From Methanospirillum hungatei (GTDB lineage: Archaea; Halobacteriota; Methanomicrobia; Methanomicrobiales; Methanospirillaceae): 64,000 nt of DNA. The stretch spans positions 1,798,001 to 1,862,000 of the forward strand of contig NZ_CP077107.1 of assembly GCF_019263745.1 (NCBI RefSeq). The letters run 5' to 3'. Within the stretch, counting starts at the first letter, position 1; each line of letters opens with the position of its first letter. The translations under genes were made by a program, and so were the position numbers. A model generated the notes under the pieces. That model did not search any database. It was not told the DNA's origin and worked only from the letters and a program-made list of their open reading frames with translations. Below are positions 8,385-16,598 of the stretch, in pieces.

Positions 8385-9786
8385 GATTCACCTGCATAAT
8401 GCTTGCATCCGCTGTTCCATCAACAAATCGCATCCGGACTAAGTCACCAGGAGAGAGATCGGAACATGAACGGACCACCTTTTCTCCAGCCTGGACCAGA
8501 CAGAATCCTTGCCTGAATAGTGCTTCAGGTCCCCGTGCTGAAAGAAGAGCAGACAATAATTCTAATTCTGCTTTTTCTTTTTGAGTCCTTACAGTCACTC
8601 CAGATGAGAGTCGTTCAGATAGCTCAGCCAGAAATGCCCGTTGCTCTGGAAGTTCACGTTTTAGAAATGTGGCTGGGTGTTTGCCATCAAGTCTGCCCCG
8701 AAGTTCAACAAGATGTGTGTATGCATGACTTTTCGATACAAGTGCCCCACGAATCAGTCGATCGGTTATTTCCACAAGGGATTCGCGTTTTAATCCGATT
8801 TCTCTGAAAAGACGGGCTGATGAGATACGATCCCTGACACTATTTATATCATCCTGCGCCGATTCATATCGATTCAGGATTTGCAAAAACATCCTTTTCT
8901 TCAGATGGTGAAGGTTTTCAAGTTCCCCCTGCCTATCCGGTACACATTGTTCTGCTGCATGAGATGGAGTTGATGCGCTTACATCAGCAGCAAGATCAGC
9001 AAGAGTGATGTCTACTTCATGCCCAATGGCTGCGATAACCGGAACAGGACAGGAGACTATCGCTTCAACAACACAGGGATGATTAAAAGGAAAGAGATCC
9101 TCATAACTCCCGCCACCACGACCAACTATCAGAACATCTACCATATTCTGAACTCTTTTTATGGCTTGTGCAATGTCTTCATGGGCAGAGCACCCTTGGA
9201 CCATCGCAGGAGAGAGGATTATTTCTGCAGAAAACCTTCCAGATATAACGTTCCTGATGTCATGGATTACCGCGCCGGTTGATGATGTCACGACACCAAT
9301 TCTAACTGGATATTTTGGAGGTTGTCTTTTCCGTTCCTGACTAAACCACCCTTTCCCTGCCATTTCCCTGCGCCATTGCTCAATTAATAACGCTCGTTCT
9401 CCAGCCCCGGAAGGTCTCATCTGAGATATTTGAAAAGAGTATCTGCCACCAGGTTCATAATGCGTAACTGAGCCATACGCAGAAACTTCCATACCGTCTT
9501 TTGGAGTAAAATCAAGATATCGTGCCGCATTCTTCCAAATAGCACAGGATATTACAGATTCCTTTCCAGATACCTGCTCAGAGAGAGAAAAATACAAATG
9601 ACCAGAACTGTGTTTTTTAAAATTGGTAATCTCTCCAGATATCCAGATATCCTGAAGATCTTTGTGATCCAGGAGTCTGGTGATAATTTTTGACACTTCA
9701 GAGACCCGGAGTGATCGTGGTCCGCTGGATTTGTTCCATTGGTCAAGTGTTACCTGATCCATGATCGCCTGATCGATTATCTTCAT
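8368..9786 (-). CDS. xseA: Exodeoxyribonuclease VII large subunit
   Basis: XseA cleaves single-stranded DNA from both ends to oligonucleotides. This 472-residue protein has an N-terminal OB-fold (about 20-120; ISGEITNFKKHSSGHLYFSL) and the catalytic Exonuc_VII_L domain, with GVVTSSTGAVIHDI, the glycine-rich VGRGGGSYEDLFPFN, and GHEVDITLADLAADVSASTP. A long coiled-coil region follows, where XseB binds. The C-terminal tail (FRQGFCLVQAGEKVVRS) matches the family. It heads the xseA-xseB-lipoprotein operon. An in-frame ATG at residue 9 is another possible start. Only 21 bases separate it from the divergent TIM-barrel gene. Confidence 0.95.
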   Translation of the reverse strand: MKIIDQAIMDQVTLDQWNKSSGPRSLRVSEVSKIITRLLDHKDLQDIWISGEITNFKKHSSGHLYFSLSEQVSGKESVISCAIWKNAARYLDFTPKDGMEVSAYGSVTHYEPGGRYSFQISQMRPSGAGERALLIEQWRREMAGKGWFSQERKRQPPKYPVRIGVVTSSTGAVIHDIRNVISGRFSAEIILSPAMVQGCSAHEDIAQAIKRVQNMVDVLIVGRGGGSYEDLFPFNHPCVVEAIVSCPVPVIAAIGHEVDITLADLAADVSASTPSHAAEQCVPDRQGELENLHHLKKRMFLQILNRYESAQDDINSVRDRISSARLFREIGLKRESLVEITDRLIRGALVSKSHAYTHLVELRGRLDGKHPATFLKRELPEQRAFLAELSERLSSGVTVRTQKEKAELELLSALLSARGPEALFRQGFCLVQAGEKVVRSCSDLSPGDLVRMRFVDGTADASIMQVNHDKKV

Positions 9787-9807
9787 CCGGATAGATAATC
9801 TCTGGTA

Positions 9808-10626
9808 ATGGACATTTCGTTCTCAAGTATGTTCTTCCATGACGCGTCAATGGAAGATATTTTTCAGGCACCCGGACTCTGTGGATCTGACACCCTTGAA
9901 TTCTGGTTAGAAACTCCGGATTTCTGGTTGAATGGGTTAAACATTGAGAGCCTAAAAAAGTGGATTGCCATGTATCCTACAAAGATCCCGCTATCAGTTC
10001 ATGCACCGGTTCTTGACCTGAATCCATGCTCAATAAACCCTGACGTCCGAGAAGTTTCTATTCAATGGATTATCCGGTCAATTTATCTTGCAGAACAAAT
10101 AGGAGCATCTATCTGCACGATTCATCCAGGAAGGAGAACTGCAAAACGACCTCCCAGTATTACTGATTATCAAAGACTAGGGCATATGCTTGATTGTTTG
10201 GAAGAAATTGTTGACGATCTGTCAGTTAAAGTAGCCATAGAAAATATGGAACCAGCGGTAAATGCACTTTTGACTGCTCCGGATGAAATCATGAAGCTCC
10301 TGGACGAACGATCCTGGCTCTGTTTTACATTTGATTTTGCCCATGCTATGGACAGCGGACCTGATATTGTTAGATCATTTGTAGAGATTGGAGAACCTGA
10401 ATTGGTAAATATTCACCTTTCCGGAGGAAAAAATGGAAAATTACACGGACCTGTATCAGGAGATACGAAAGTCAGCACATTTTTGTCGAAAATTAAAGAA
10501 AATGGGTATAACGGCCAGGTAACTCTTGAAATTAATGACCTGGTTTTACCAAGAGAATTATCATATTCAGATAAAATTACATTTATGGCTCAGGAGATTG
10601 CATGGCTGAAAAAATCTATGAGATAA
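9808..10626 (+). CDS. Sugar phosphate isomerase/epimerase-like TIM-barrel protein
   Basis: This 272-residue protein belongs to the AP endonuclease family 2 / xylose isomerase-like TIM barrel superfamily. Metal-binding strand ends can be seen: SVHAPVLDLNP, CTIHPGRR, VAIENMEP, FTFDFAHA, LVNIHLSGG and VTLEIND, carrying the expected His/Glu/Asp ligands for divalent metal. The exact reaction cannot be told from sequence: members include endonuclease IV, sugar epimerases and isomerases. The divergent neighbour is xseA, which makes a DNA-repair role possible, but the sequence does not carry the clear endonuclease IV signatures I would expect. Confidence 0.82.
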   Translation: MDISFSSMFFHDASMEDIFQAPGLCGSDTLEFWLETPDFWLNGLNIESLKKWIAMYPTKIPLSVHAPVLDLNPCSINPDVREVSIQWIIRSIYLAEQIGASICTIHPGRRTAKRPPSITDYQRLGHMLDCLEEIVDDLSVKVAIENMEPAVNALLTAPDEIMKLLDERSWLCFTFDFAHAMDSGPDIVRSFVEIGEPELVNIHLSGGKNGKLHGPVSGDTKVSTFLSKIKENGYNGQVTLEINDLVLPRELSYSDKITFMAQEIAWLKKSMR

Positions 10627-10899
10627 TATCCCTCTCATAAGACACGCACCCATCAAAATCTGGATGAAATGCAATTTTATTAAAAATAGCCCTATATTCA
10701 GAATTTATATTGCGGATGGGCAGACGAGAGAGGACTCAAGTATCTCACTTATGGCGAGGATTTTTCCAACATTGTTTTAGAGGTATCTTTTTCTTTTTGT
10801 TAACAATATCATGTAAGAACAGTAAGACAGAGGTTCATGAATGCCATGGCACCTGTGGAAAATCAATTAGTCTATGCCGTATTCCGGCGTGATTGGTGA
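10627..10899. other. Intergenic region, no supported gene
   Basis: This stretch of 273 bases lies between the TIM-barrel and CNNM genes. A 60-codon open frame (10710-10892) starts with TTG and has no family resemblance; I do not accept it. A TATA-like ATTTATATT at 10701-10709 could start a transcript near 10735. That would leave a leader of about 165 bases for the CNNM gene, or a small RNA. A GGTGA directly abuts the CNNM ATG at 10900. Confidence 0.4.
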
Positions 10900-12189
10900 A
10901 TGATAGAATACTACCTATACTTAATTATTTTCTTGTTTTGCCTCATTCTGTCCGGATTTTTTTCCGGCTCAGAAGTTGCATTATTCTCAATAACCAGGGC
11001 AAAGGTCAGAACCCTTGTCAATGAAAAAGAACAAGGATCAGAAGCCCTAGCAACCCTGAAAAAAAGTCCGGATCGATTTCTGATCACCATTCTTATCGGC
11101 AATAACATTGTAAATATTCTTGCGGCATCTGTTGCAACAGCTGTATCAATTGGATTTTTTGGTGAAACAGGGCTTGCCGTATCAGTAGCTACAATTGTCG
11201 TTGTGATATTACTGCTTATCTTTGGAGAGATATGGCCGAAAATGTATGCGACAAGAAATGCTACCAAGCTGGCTTTACGTCTCTCTCCATTTATTCTTCT
11301 TCTTTCACGATTCTTCTCACCGGTGATTTACATATTTAATGCTCTGGCCGGAAAGATGACCGGGGCAGGAGCTTTTGCTCATCATATGATCACTGAAGAA
11401 GAGATCAAGGAATGGATTGATGTTGGACAGGAAGAAGGAACAATAGAAAAAGACGAGCAGGAGATGTTGCACTCGGTTTTTGAATTTGCTGACACCCGTG
11501 TGCGCGAAGTTATGACACCCAGGATTGATGTTGTCATGATTGAAGATACTGCAAGTTCAGATGAGGCATTGGACATCTTCAAAACAACCGGTTTCTCCCG
11601 CTTGCCGGTTTGGCATGAAAATATCGATACAATCCGGGGAGTGCTCAATGTCAAGGATGCAATTTTTTCAATGCTTGAAAAACAGGAAGGACGATCTATT
11701 GTCGATTTGCTATCTGAACCCCTTTTTGTCCCGGAGACAAAGAATATTGATGACCTGCTGCGGGAATTACGTGTCAAAAAAACCCATATGGCCATCGTTT
11801 TAGATGAGTATGGGAGCTTTGTTGGAATTATTACGGTTGAGGACATACTTGAAGAACTGGTCGGAGACATTCTTGACGAATTTGATACCGAAGAACATGA
11901 ACTAGTCAGAGTTGCAGATGATGTGTATTCGGTCGATGCCAGGATGTGGGTTGAGGATCTCAATAAGGAACTCAACCTTTTCCTGCCGATGAGTGAAACC
12001 TATGAAACGATAGCAGGACTATTTATCGAACGGCTGGGAAATATTCCCCGGATTGGCGATGTATGCGAATTACCTGAAGAAGGAGTCCGACTGGTGGTAA
12101 TACAGATGACCGGAAAAAGAATCAATCGTTTAAAATTAATCCGTATTCCACCTCTTCTCACAAATGAAGAACAGGAGAAAGAGGGATGA
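10900..12189 (+). CDS. CNNM/CorC-type membrane protein with CBS pair (hemolysin-like)
   Basis: This is a 429-residue protein. Residues 1-150 hold the DUF21/CNNM transmembrane domain (three to four helices, starting YLYLIIFLFCLILSGFFSGSE). A basic helical turret and the acidic EEEIKEWIDVGQEEG follow, then two CBS domains (about 195-320; VREVMTPRIDV and AIVLDEYGSFVGIITVEDI) and a C-terminal CorC_HlyC domain. The family includes Mg2+ and Co2+ export or regulation proteins (CorB/CorC, CNNM); the hemolysin name is historical. The CBS pair probably binds ATP-Mg. Its last codons overlap purN by four bases (ATGA). Confidence 0.92.
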   Translation: MIEYYLYLIIFLFCLILSGFFSGSEVALFSITRAKVRTLVNEKEQGSEALATLKKSPDRFLITILIGNNIVNILAASVATAVSIGFFGETGLAVSVATIVVVILLLIFGEIWPKMYATRNATKLALRLSPFILLLSRFFSPVIYIFNALAGKMTGAGAFAHHMITEEEIKEWIDVGQEEGTIEKDEQEMLHSVFEFADTRVREVMTPRIDVVMIEDTASSDEALDIFKTTGFSRLPVWHENIDTIRGVLNVKDAIFSMLEKQEGRSIVDLLSEPLFVPETKNIDDLLRELRVKKTHMAIVLDEYGSFVGIITVEDILEELVGDILDEFDTEEHELVRVADDVYSVDARMWVEDLNKELNLFLPMSETYETIAGLFIERLGNIPRIGDVCELPEEGVRLVVIQMTGKRINRLKLIRIPPLLTNEEQEKEG

Positions 12190-12797
12190 AGCAGGGAACC
12201 TTCGTTGTCCTGGCATCAGGAAGAGGATCAAATTTTCAGGCTATCATTGACCGGGTGAAGGAAGGATCCATTCATGCACGATGTGTCTGTCTCATCACCG
12301 ATAATCCGGATGCGTACGCTATCACACGAGCAAATAAAGCAGGAATTCCACATGAAGTCGTCTCTTATAAATCATTTTCAGATAAAATCCGATATGAAGA
12401 GGCTTTGATGGAAGTAATTGCGCGGTATAATCCGGATCTCATTATCCTGGCCGGTTATATGCGTCTGTTAGGCGACAGGATTGTTGATACATACCACGGA
12501 AAGATGATAAATATCCATCCTTCTCTCCTTCCTGCTTTTGCGGGACTTCATGCACAACAGCAGGCACTTGATTATGGGACAAAAGTAGCCGGATGCACGG
12601 TCCATTTTGTAACCAGGGATATGGACGCAGGGCCGGTAATTATCCAGCGAACAGTCCCGGTCCTGGATGATGATGATGAAGAGAGTCTTTCTTCCCGAAT
12701 CCTGATTGAAGAGCACCAGGCGTACCCAGATGCAGTCAGGCTCTTTTTCGAGCACAGATTGAGAATTGAAGGGCGTAGAGTTAGAATATTGCCTTGA
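12186..12797 (+). CDS. purN: Phosphoribosylglycinamide formyltransferase
   Basis: PurN transfers a formyl group from 10-formyl-tetrahydrofolate (or tetrahydromethanopterin-related donors in methanogens) to GAR, the third step of purine synthesis. At 203 residues the length is normal. The phosphate loop is SGRGSNFQAI (11-20). Catalytic residues Asn109 and His111 lie in INIHPSLLPAF and Asp147 in RDMDAGPVI. It overlaps the CNNM gene by four bases and is followed after three bases by the RNase P subunit, so it sits at the head of the information-processing gene run. purH, purM and purF occur elsewhere in the window. Confidence 0.95.
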   Translation: MKQGTFVVLASGRGSNFQAIIDRVKEGSIHARCVCLITDNPDAYAITRANKAGIPHEVVSYKSFSDKIRYEEALMEVIARYNPDLIILAGYMRLLGDRIVDTYHGKMINIHPSLLPAFAGLHAQQQALDYGTKVAGCTVHFVTRDMDAGPVIIQRTVPVLDDDDEESLSSRILIEEHQAYPDAVRLFFEHRLRIEGRRVRILP

Positions 12798-12800
12798 AAT

Positions 12801-13157
12801 ATGAGTCGAAGATATCCGCGTTCTGATAGAAAGCATATAGCTATGGAACGGATCTTGATCTTGTTTTCCCAGGCTGAATCTTTCTTTCAGTGGGATCCGG
12901 AATATAGTCATCACTGTGTCAGACAAGCCCGTCTGATTGCCATGAAGGAACGGATACGGATTCCTCCTGAACTAAGGAGAAGATATTGCAGAAAGTGCAA
13001 TTCATATCTGGTTCCCGGGAGGACTGGAACAGTTCGAATATATCGGGGGCGGGTCATTATAACCTGCCTCTCCTGTGGATGGCACCGCAGATTTCCAATA
13101 AGCAGGAGCAAAAATATCAATGGAAAAGAAAAAGCAAGCGAATCCCGCATTTCATGA
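12801..13157 (+). CDS. rnp4: RNase P protein component 4 (Rpr2/Rpp21 family)
   Basis: This 118-residue zinc-ribbon protein is a subunit of archaeal RNase P, which matures tRNA 5' ends. The N-terminal half is a pair of basic helices ([29 protein letters not shown]). The zinc site is formed by CRKC and CLSC around 66-96. The C-terminus is basic. Its last 38 bases overlap the next gene in another frame. The position between purN and the CRM-domain gene agrees with archaeal ribosome/RNA-processing superoperons. Confidence 0.9.
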   Translation: MSRRYPRSDRKHIAMERILILFSQAESFFQWDPEYSHHCVRQARLIAMKERIRIPPELRRRYCRKCNSYLVPGRTGTVRIYRGRVIITCLSCGWHRRFPISRSKNINGKEKASESRIS

Positions 13158-13371
13158 TCTGAAACCGACTATATGGGTTGGAAAACAGGGAATAACCGAC
13201 ACAATAATTGATGAGATCAAGGGACAAGTAAAAGTCAGAAAAGTAATCAAGGTAAAGTGGCTTGCATCAGTTGATGTCGATCCAATATCTGTTGCGACAG
13301 AAAGCAAAACAAAACTCCTTCAGGTCCGTGGAAGAACCATGGTCCTTGGAGATCCTCAGATGTTCCGATAA
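13120..13371 (+). CDS. YhbY-like CRM-domain RNA-binding protein
   Basis: This 83-residue protein consists of a single CRM (CRS1-YhbY) domain. It has the GKQGIT loop (family GxxG) after the first strand and the [11 protein letters not shown] start. Bacterial YhbY binds pre-50S particles, and archaeal members are thought to act in ribosome assembly. The ATG lies inside the end of rnp4, with GGAG 11 bases before it. A perfect 17-bp palindrome covers its stop codon (13362-13378) and precedes the S19e promoter. Confidence 0.9.
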   Translation: MEKKKQANPAFHDLKPTIWVGKQGITDTIIDEIKGQVKVRKVIKVKWLASVDVDPISVATESKTKLLQVRGRTMVLGDPQMFR

Positions 13372-13378
13372 TCGGAAC
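13362..13378. repeat. Perfect palindrome over the CRM gene stop codon
   Basis: GTTCCGAT-A-ATCGGAAC forms a perfect 8-bp stem around one base. It contains the TAA of the preceding gene and ends four bases before the AT-rich TATA element of the S19e operon. An RNA hairpin that stops upstream transcripts, or an operator next to the BRE/TATA of the ribosomal operon, are both possible. Confidence 0.55.
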
Positions 13379-13382
13379 CTCG

Positions 13383-13393
13383 AAATATATATG
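13383..13393 (+). promoter_or_regulatory. TATA box of the S19e superoperon
   Basis: AAATATATATG would place the start of transcription near 13413-13418, leaving a leader of about 35 bases. A second weaker element (CGTATAAG, 13404-13411) is possible. A small inverted repeat, AGTAG-aga-CTACT (13411-13423), falls at the predicted start. Confidence 0.55.
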
Positions 13394-13449
13394 AATACTA
13401 CACGCGTATAAGTAGAGACTACTATCCGTATTGAGAGTGTGGACTATCG

Positions 13450-13872
13450 ATGACTACTGTATATGATGTTCCGGCTGACAAGCTCATCGCAAAAGCGGCA
13501 ACGGAACTGAAGGAAAAAGCCGAAATAACCGCGCCTGAATGGGCACCATTTGTAAAGACCGGAACACACCGTGAGATGCCTCCGGAAGATCCGGAATGGT
13601 GGTACACCAGAGCAGCAGCTGTTCTCAGGCGTGTATATGTTGATGGACCGGTCGGTGTTGAGAGAATGCGCTCGGTTTATGGCGGTAAGAAAAACCGTGG
13701 ATCAAAACCGGGCAAGTCTGTAAAAGGAAGTGGCTCTATCCTGCGTAAATCACTTCAGCAGCTTGAAGCAGCTGGATTTGTTGCAAAACAGAAGAACGGT
13801 AGAGTCATTACTCCAGCAGGAACTTCATTCCTGGATGGAATAGCCTATACAGTCAGTAAAGAAAACCAGTGA
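13450..13872 (+). CDS. rps19e: 30S ribosomal protein S19e
   Basis: This 140-residue small-subunit protein is found only in archaea and eukaryotes and is needed for 30S head maturation. The N-terminal [19 protein letters not shown], the conserved [14 protein letters not shown] and the basic loop [12 protein letters not shown] are all present, followed by the winged-helix core [17 protein letters not shown]. It begins the ribosomal/translation gene run and has its own promoter. The following gene PDCD5 starts 18 bases after the stop codon. Confidence 0.97.
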   Translation: MTTVYDVPADKLIAKAATELKEKAEITAPEWAPFVKTGTHREMPPEDPEWWYTRAAAVLRRVYVDGPVGVERMRSVYGGKKNRGSKPGKSVKGSGSILRKSLQQLEAAGFVAKQKNGRVITPAGTSFLDGIAYTVSKENQ

Positions 13873-13890
13873 TTGGTGTTGGTGAAAAAG

Positions 13891-14223
13891 ATGGGAGAAG
13901 ACGAGCTGGCAGAAATCCGTCGAAGAAAAATGGCAGAAATGCAGCAACAGGCTGCAGTACAACAGCAGGAGATTGACCGTCAACAGCAGTATGATGCGCA
14001 GATGCAGATGGCACTCATGCAGATTCTTGAGCCGGAAGCCAGGGAGCGACTCAATACCATCAAACTCACCAAGCCTGATTTTGCACGGGCTGTTGAGCAA
14101 CAACTGGTAATGCTCGCACAAAGCGGCAGAATCAAGGCAAAAATAACAGATGAACAATTGAAGGTCATCCTCCAGCAGGTGACCCCGGCAAAACGGGAAT
14201 TCAATATCAGGCGGAAGGGATGA
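13891..14223 (+). CDS. DNA-binding protein of the PDCD5/TFAR19 family
   Basis: This is a 110-residue, Gln-rich, three-helix-bundle protein. The start MGEDELAEIRRRKMAEMQQQ is the family hallmark. I chose the ATG at 13891 because GGTGA lies five bases before it; the longer TTG frame from 13873 only adds VLVKK-like residues. The C-terminal core has TKPDFARAVEQQLVMLAQ and ITDEQLKVIL. Archaeal members bind DNA non-specifically; eukaryotic PDCD5 assists chaperonin folding. The cellular role here is unknown, but its place behind S19e is conserved in archaea. Its end overlaps the PP-loop gene by four bases. Confidence 0.93.
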   Translation: MGEDELAEIRRRKMAEMQQQAAVQQQEIDRQQQYDAQMQMALMQILEPEARERLNTIKLTKPDFARAVEQQLVMLAQSGRIKAKITDEQLKVILQQVTPAKREFNIRRKG

Positions 14224-14813
14224 AGGCCGGCGTCCTCTTTTCAGGTGGAAAGGACAGCTCTATTGCTGCCATTCTCCTCTCCACCTGGTATGAGGTCGAA
14301 CTGAATACCTTTCTCTTAAGCCAGAATGCCAGTATCACAAACGTAAAGGAGGCTGCTGCGTCACTTGGGTTTCCTCATCATGTGCATACATTTGGAGAAG
14401 ATTTCCTGCATGAAATTGTTGACCTCATTGTACAGGAAGGTTTTCCAAATAATGGAATCCAGAAGGTTCATCGTGAAGCAATCCGGGAACTTTGTGGATT
14501 ATATGATGTGGTAGCTGATGGGACGCGGTTTGGTGATCGGGTACCCCTGCTTTCCGATGATGAAATCCGAAGTATCGGAGATCGATATGGATGTTCCTAT
14601 ATCAGGCCTCTTATCGGATTTCCAAAACGTGAGGTAGAGAGACTTGTTTCCCGGTATCTCACGGTATCATATGGAGAAACAGGAGAGATCAAAAACGGGG
14701 ATTATGAAACTGGGATCCGTGAAGAACTCATAAAAAGAGGTCTTTCTCCCGCTCAATACTTCCCGCCTGCCCATCAGCAATCCCTCATTACCGGCAGAAA
14801 GAACAATTCATAG
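14220..14813 (+). CDS. PP-loop ATPase of the adenine nucleotide alpha-hydrolase superfamily
   Basis: This 197-residue protein has an N-terminal PP-loop LFSGGKDSS (6-14), which marks enzymes that adenylate a substrate before sulfur or ammonia transfer. Residues [21 protein letters not shown] and [17 protein letters not shown] suit the HUP fold. It lacks the cysteine pairs of TtuA-type tRNA thiolases, and it is shorter than diphthine-ammonia ligase. Clustering with ribosomal proteins suggests tRNA or rRNA modification, but the substrate is unknown. Confidence 0.8.
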   Translation: MKAGVLFSGGKDSSIAAILLSTWYEVELNTFLLSQNASITNVKEAAASLGFPHHVHTFGEDFLHEIVDLIVQEGFPNNGIQKVHREAIRELCGLYDVVADGTRFGDRVPLLSDDEIRSIGDRYGCSYIRPLIGFPKREVERLVSRYLTVSYGETGEIKNGDYETGIREELIKRGLSPAQYFPPAHQQSLITGRKNNS

Positions 14814-14820
14814 GTGTATC

Positions 14821-14973
14821 ATGAGCAAACTGACAAAGTGCCGAAAGATTCGGTTATCTAAAAAGACCACTCAGAACCGCAGAGTTCCCCAGTGGGTTAT
14901 GGTAAAGACAGCCAGAGCAGTAATGGCCCACCCACAGCGTCACAGCTGGCGGCGGAGCACCCTGAAGGTGTGA
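14821..14973 (+). CDS. rpl39e: 50S ribosomal protein L39e
   Basis: This 50-residue, very basic protein lines the peptide exit tunnel in archaeal and eukaryotic ribosomes. The ATG at 14821 begins [20 protein letters not shown] and the frame ends [10 protein letters not shown]. The conserved PQWVMVKT centre is present. It lies seven bases after the PP-loop gene and six bases before L31e. Confidence 0.97.
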   Translation: MSKLTKCRKIRLSKKTTQNRRVPQWVMVKTARAVMAHPQRHSWRRSTLKV

Positions 14974-14979
14974 TTATCC

Positions 14980-15243
14980 ATGGTTGAGAAACTTCAGGAA
15001 CAGATGTATGTAATTCCCCTTGGGGGAGTAAAGAGAGTGCCACGATGGCGCCGGAGTGCAAAAGCAATGAAAGATATCCGTGCATTCTTGTGCCGCCACA
15101 TGAAAAGTGACGATGTTCGCCTTGGTCAGGATATTAATGAAAAGATCTGGTCAAGGGGAACAGAAAAGCCACCTGCAAAGGTCCGCGTTCGGGCAATGAA
15201 GCTCGAAGACGGGCATGTTCAGGCTGAGCTGGCTGAGGAGTAG
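14980..15243 (+). CDS. rpl31e: 50S ribosomal protein L31e
   Basis: This is an 87-residue large-subunit protein near the tunnel exit. It carries the family sequence [22 protein letters not shown] and the C-terminal [15 protein letters not shown]. The start at 14980 lies six bases after L39e. Its stop codon abuts the aIF6 ATG directly, so the three genes are tightly coupled. Confidence 0.97.
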   Translation: MVEKLQEQMYVIPLGGVKRVPRWRRSAKAMKDIRAFLCRHMKSDDVRLGQDINEKIWSRGTEKPPAKVRVRAMKLEDGHVQAELAEE

Positions 15244-15909
15244 ATGGATCGTTTTGTCTCGATAGCCGGAGATCCCCACATAGGCGTTTTCACCCGCGTA
15301 TTTGACGATATCGCGGTTGTTCCACCAGATGCACCAGAGGAACTCATTCAGCAGTATCAGGAAGCTCTCAAGGTTGATGTTATCCGGACGACGATCCAGA
15401 AAAGTCCGATTATCGGATCTTTGCTGGCTGGTAACAATCATGGTCTGGTCATCACCGGTATGGCATCCGATGAAGAGATCGAGATCCTTTCAGAATACCG
15501 AGATCTGATGCTACTTGAGGAGGGCATGAATGCTGCAGGAAATGTCATTCTAGCAAATGATTCTTTTGCAGCAGTTCACCCGGAAATGGAAGAAGAACTC
15601 ATGGAAGCATTGAGTGAGTTTTTAAAAGTCCCGGTAATCCCCCTTACCCTTGGTGAGATAAAAACCGTAGGAATGGCAGCTGTTGCAACGAATGCGGGTG
15701 TTGTTGTCAGTCCCCGAAGCACTCCAGGTGAGATAAAAATACTGGAAGAAGTCTGTGACCTGCCTGTAGGTAAAGGAACTGTTACCATGGGGAATGCAAT
15801 GGTCGGAACCGGTCTTGTTGCAAACCGCCACGGATACCTGGCCGGAGTCGGGACAAGCGGATATGAACTCGGCAGAATTGAAGATATTTTAGGTTTTGAG
15901 GAGGAATAA
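15244..15909 (+). CDS. eif6: Translation initiation factor aIF6
   Basis: This 221-residue protein is a five-fold pseudo-symmetric pentein that binds the 50S subunit next to L14 and L24e and stops premature joining with the 30S subunit. Conserved segments include IAGDPHIGVF, NNHGLVI, LANDSFAAVHP, ATNAGVVVSPRS, and VGTGLVANRHGYLAGVGTSGYELGRI (in part). It directly follows L31e and is followed after two bases by LX, the usual archaeal order. Confidence 0.96.
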   Translation: MDRFVSIAGDPHIGVFTRVFDDIAVVPPDAPEELIQQYQEALKVDVIRTTIQKSPIIGSLLAGNNHGLVITGMASDEEIEILSEYRDLMLLEEGMNAAGNVILANDSFAAVHPEMEEELMEALSEFLKVPVIPLTLGEIKTVGMAAVATNAGVVVSPRSTPGEIKILEEVCDLPVGKGTVTMGNAMVGTGLVANRHGYLAGVGTSGYELGRIEDILGFEEE

Positions 15910-15911
15910 AG

Positions 15912-16106
15912 ATGGAAGAGAAGAAATTTGAAGTAAAAGGAACCTATCAGGAGAAGCGTGACTTCTGGAAACCATACACAAAGGTTCTTTCTGCACCGAA
16001 TGCCACCCAGGCAGAAGAGCGGATTTATGCAATAATCGGCAGCAAGCACCGCCTTGCCCGCCCTTACATAAAAGTTGAATCTATCTCTGAAGTGAGTGGA
16101 GAGTGA
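15912..16106 (+). CDS. rpl18a: 50S ribosomal protein L18a (LX, L20a)
   Basis: This 64-residue archaeal short form of the eukaryotic eL20 protein begins EEKKFEVKGTYQEKR and contains EERIYAIIGSKHRLARPYIKV. The stop codon overlaps the prefoldin GTG start (GTGA at 16103-16106). Confidence 0.94.
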   Translation: MEEKKFEVKGTYQEKRDFWKPYTKVLSAPNATQAEERIYAIIGSKHRLARPYIKVESISEVSGE

Positions 16107-16561
16107 TACCAGTGGCCCCTGTTGACCCCCGGGAAGTTCAGTCTCTTCAGAATTACCTGAATCAATATACCCAGCAGGCCGAAGTATACTCCCGCCAGCT
16201 TGGAATTATGGAAGAAGGAATCCGTGAGGCAAATGCTTCAATAGAGACACTCAATGCCCTCGCTGAAGCAGGGGAATCACCGGTATTCATGCCAATTGGT
16301 GGCGGACTGAATATCAGGGCAAACATTGTCCAGCCAGATGAAGTTTTTGTCAGTATTGGTTCTGATATCATTGTTCAGAAAACGAACTCAGGTGCAATAT
16401 CATACCTGCAGGATCGCATTAAGGAGATGGAAGCATCTGCCAAAAATCTAACCGAAGTCCTGCAAAAAATTGATGCACAAGTTAAAGATATCCAGAAACG
16501 TCTCGAACAATTATACAGACAGGCGCAGGCTGAACAACAGGGTGCAGGTTCCCTCCAGTAA
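16103..16561 (+). CDS. pfdA: Prefoldin alpha subunit
   Basis: This 152-residue subunit of the hexameric (two alpha, four beta) prefoldin chaperone hands unfolded proteins to the thermosome. Long coiled coils at about 8-45 and 105-145 flank the beta hairpin region (PVFMPIGGGLNIRANI, VFVSIGSDIIVQKT). The start is uncertain: GTG at 16103 overlaps the LX stop codon, while GTG at 16112 is better spaced from GGAG at 16098-16101. The difference is three residues. Confidence 0.93.
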   Translation: MIPVAPVDPREVQSLQNYLNQYTQQAEVYSRQLGIMEEGIREANASIETLNALAEAGESPVFMPIGGGLNIRANIVQPDEVFVSIGSDIIVQKTNSGAISYLQDRIKEMEASAKNLTEVLQKIDAQVKDIQKRLEQLYRQAQAEQQGAGSLQ

Positions 16562-16598
16562 ACTCCTGCTCTTTTGTATTGGCAGCAGGTGACGGAAC

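Noticed and set aside
7885-8442. 185-codon plus-strand frame opposite the lipoprotein and xseB
   Set aside because: It spans three overlapping real genes and has no recognisable sequence.
9808-10626. Endonuclease IV
   Set aside because: The TIM-barrel fold fits, but the specific endonuclease IV signatures were not seen, so only the superfamily is called.
10710-10892. 60-codon frame between the TIM-barrel and CNNM genes
   Set aside because: It starts with TTG, has no ribosome binding site, and the sequence looks random (many Arg, His, Cys).
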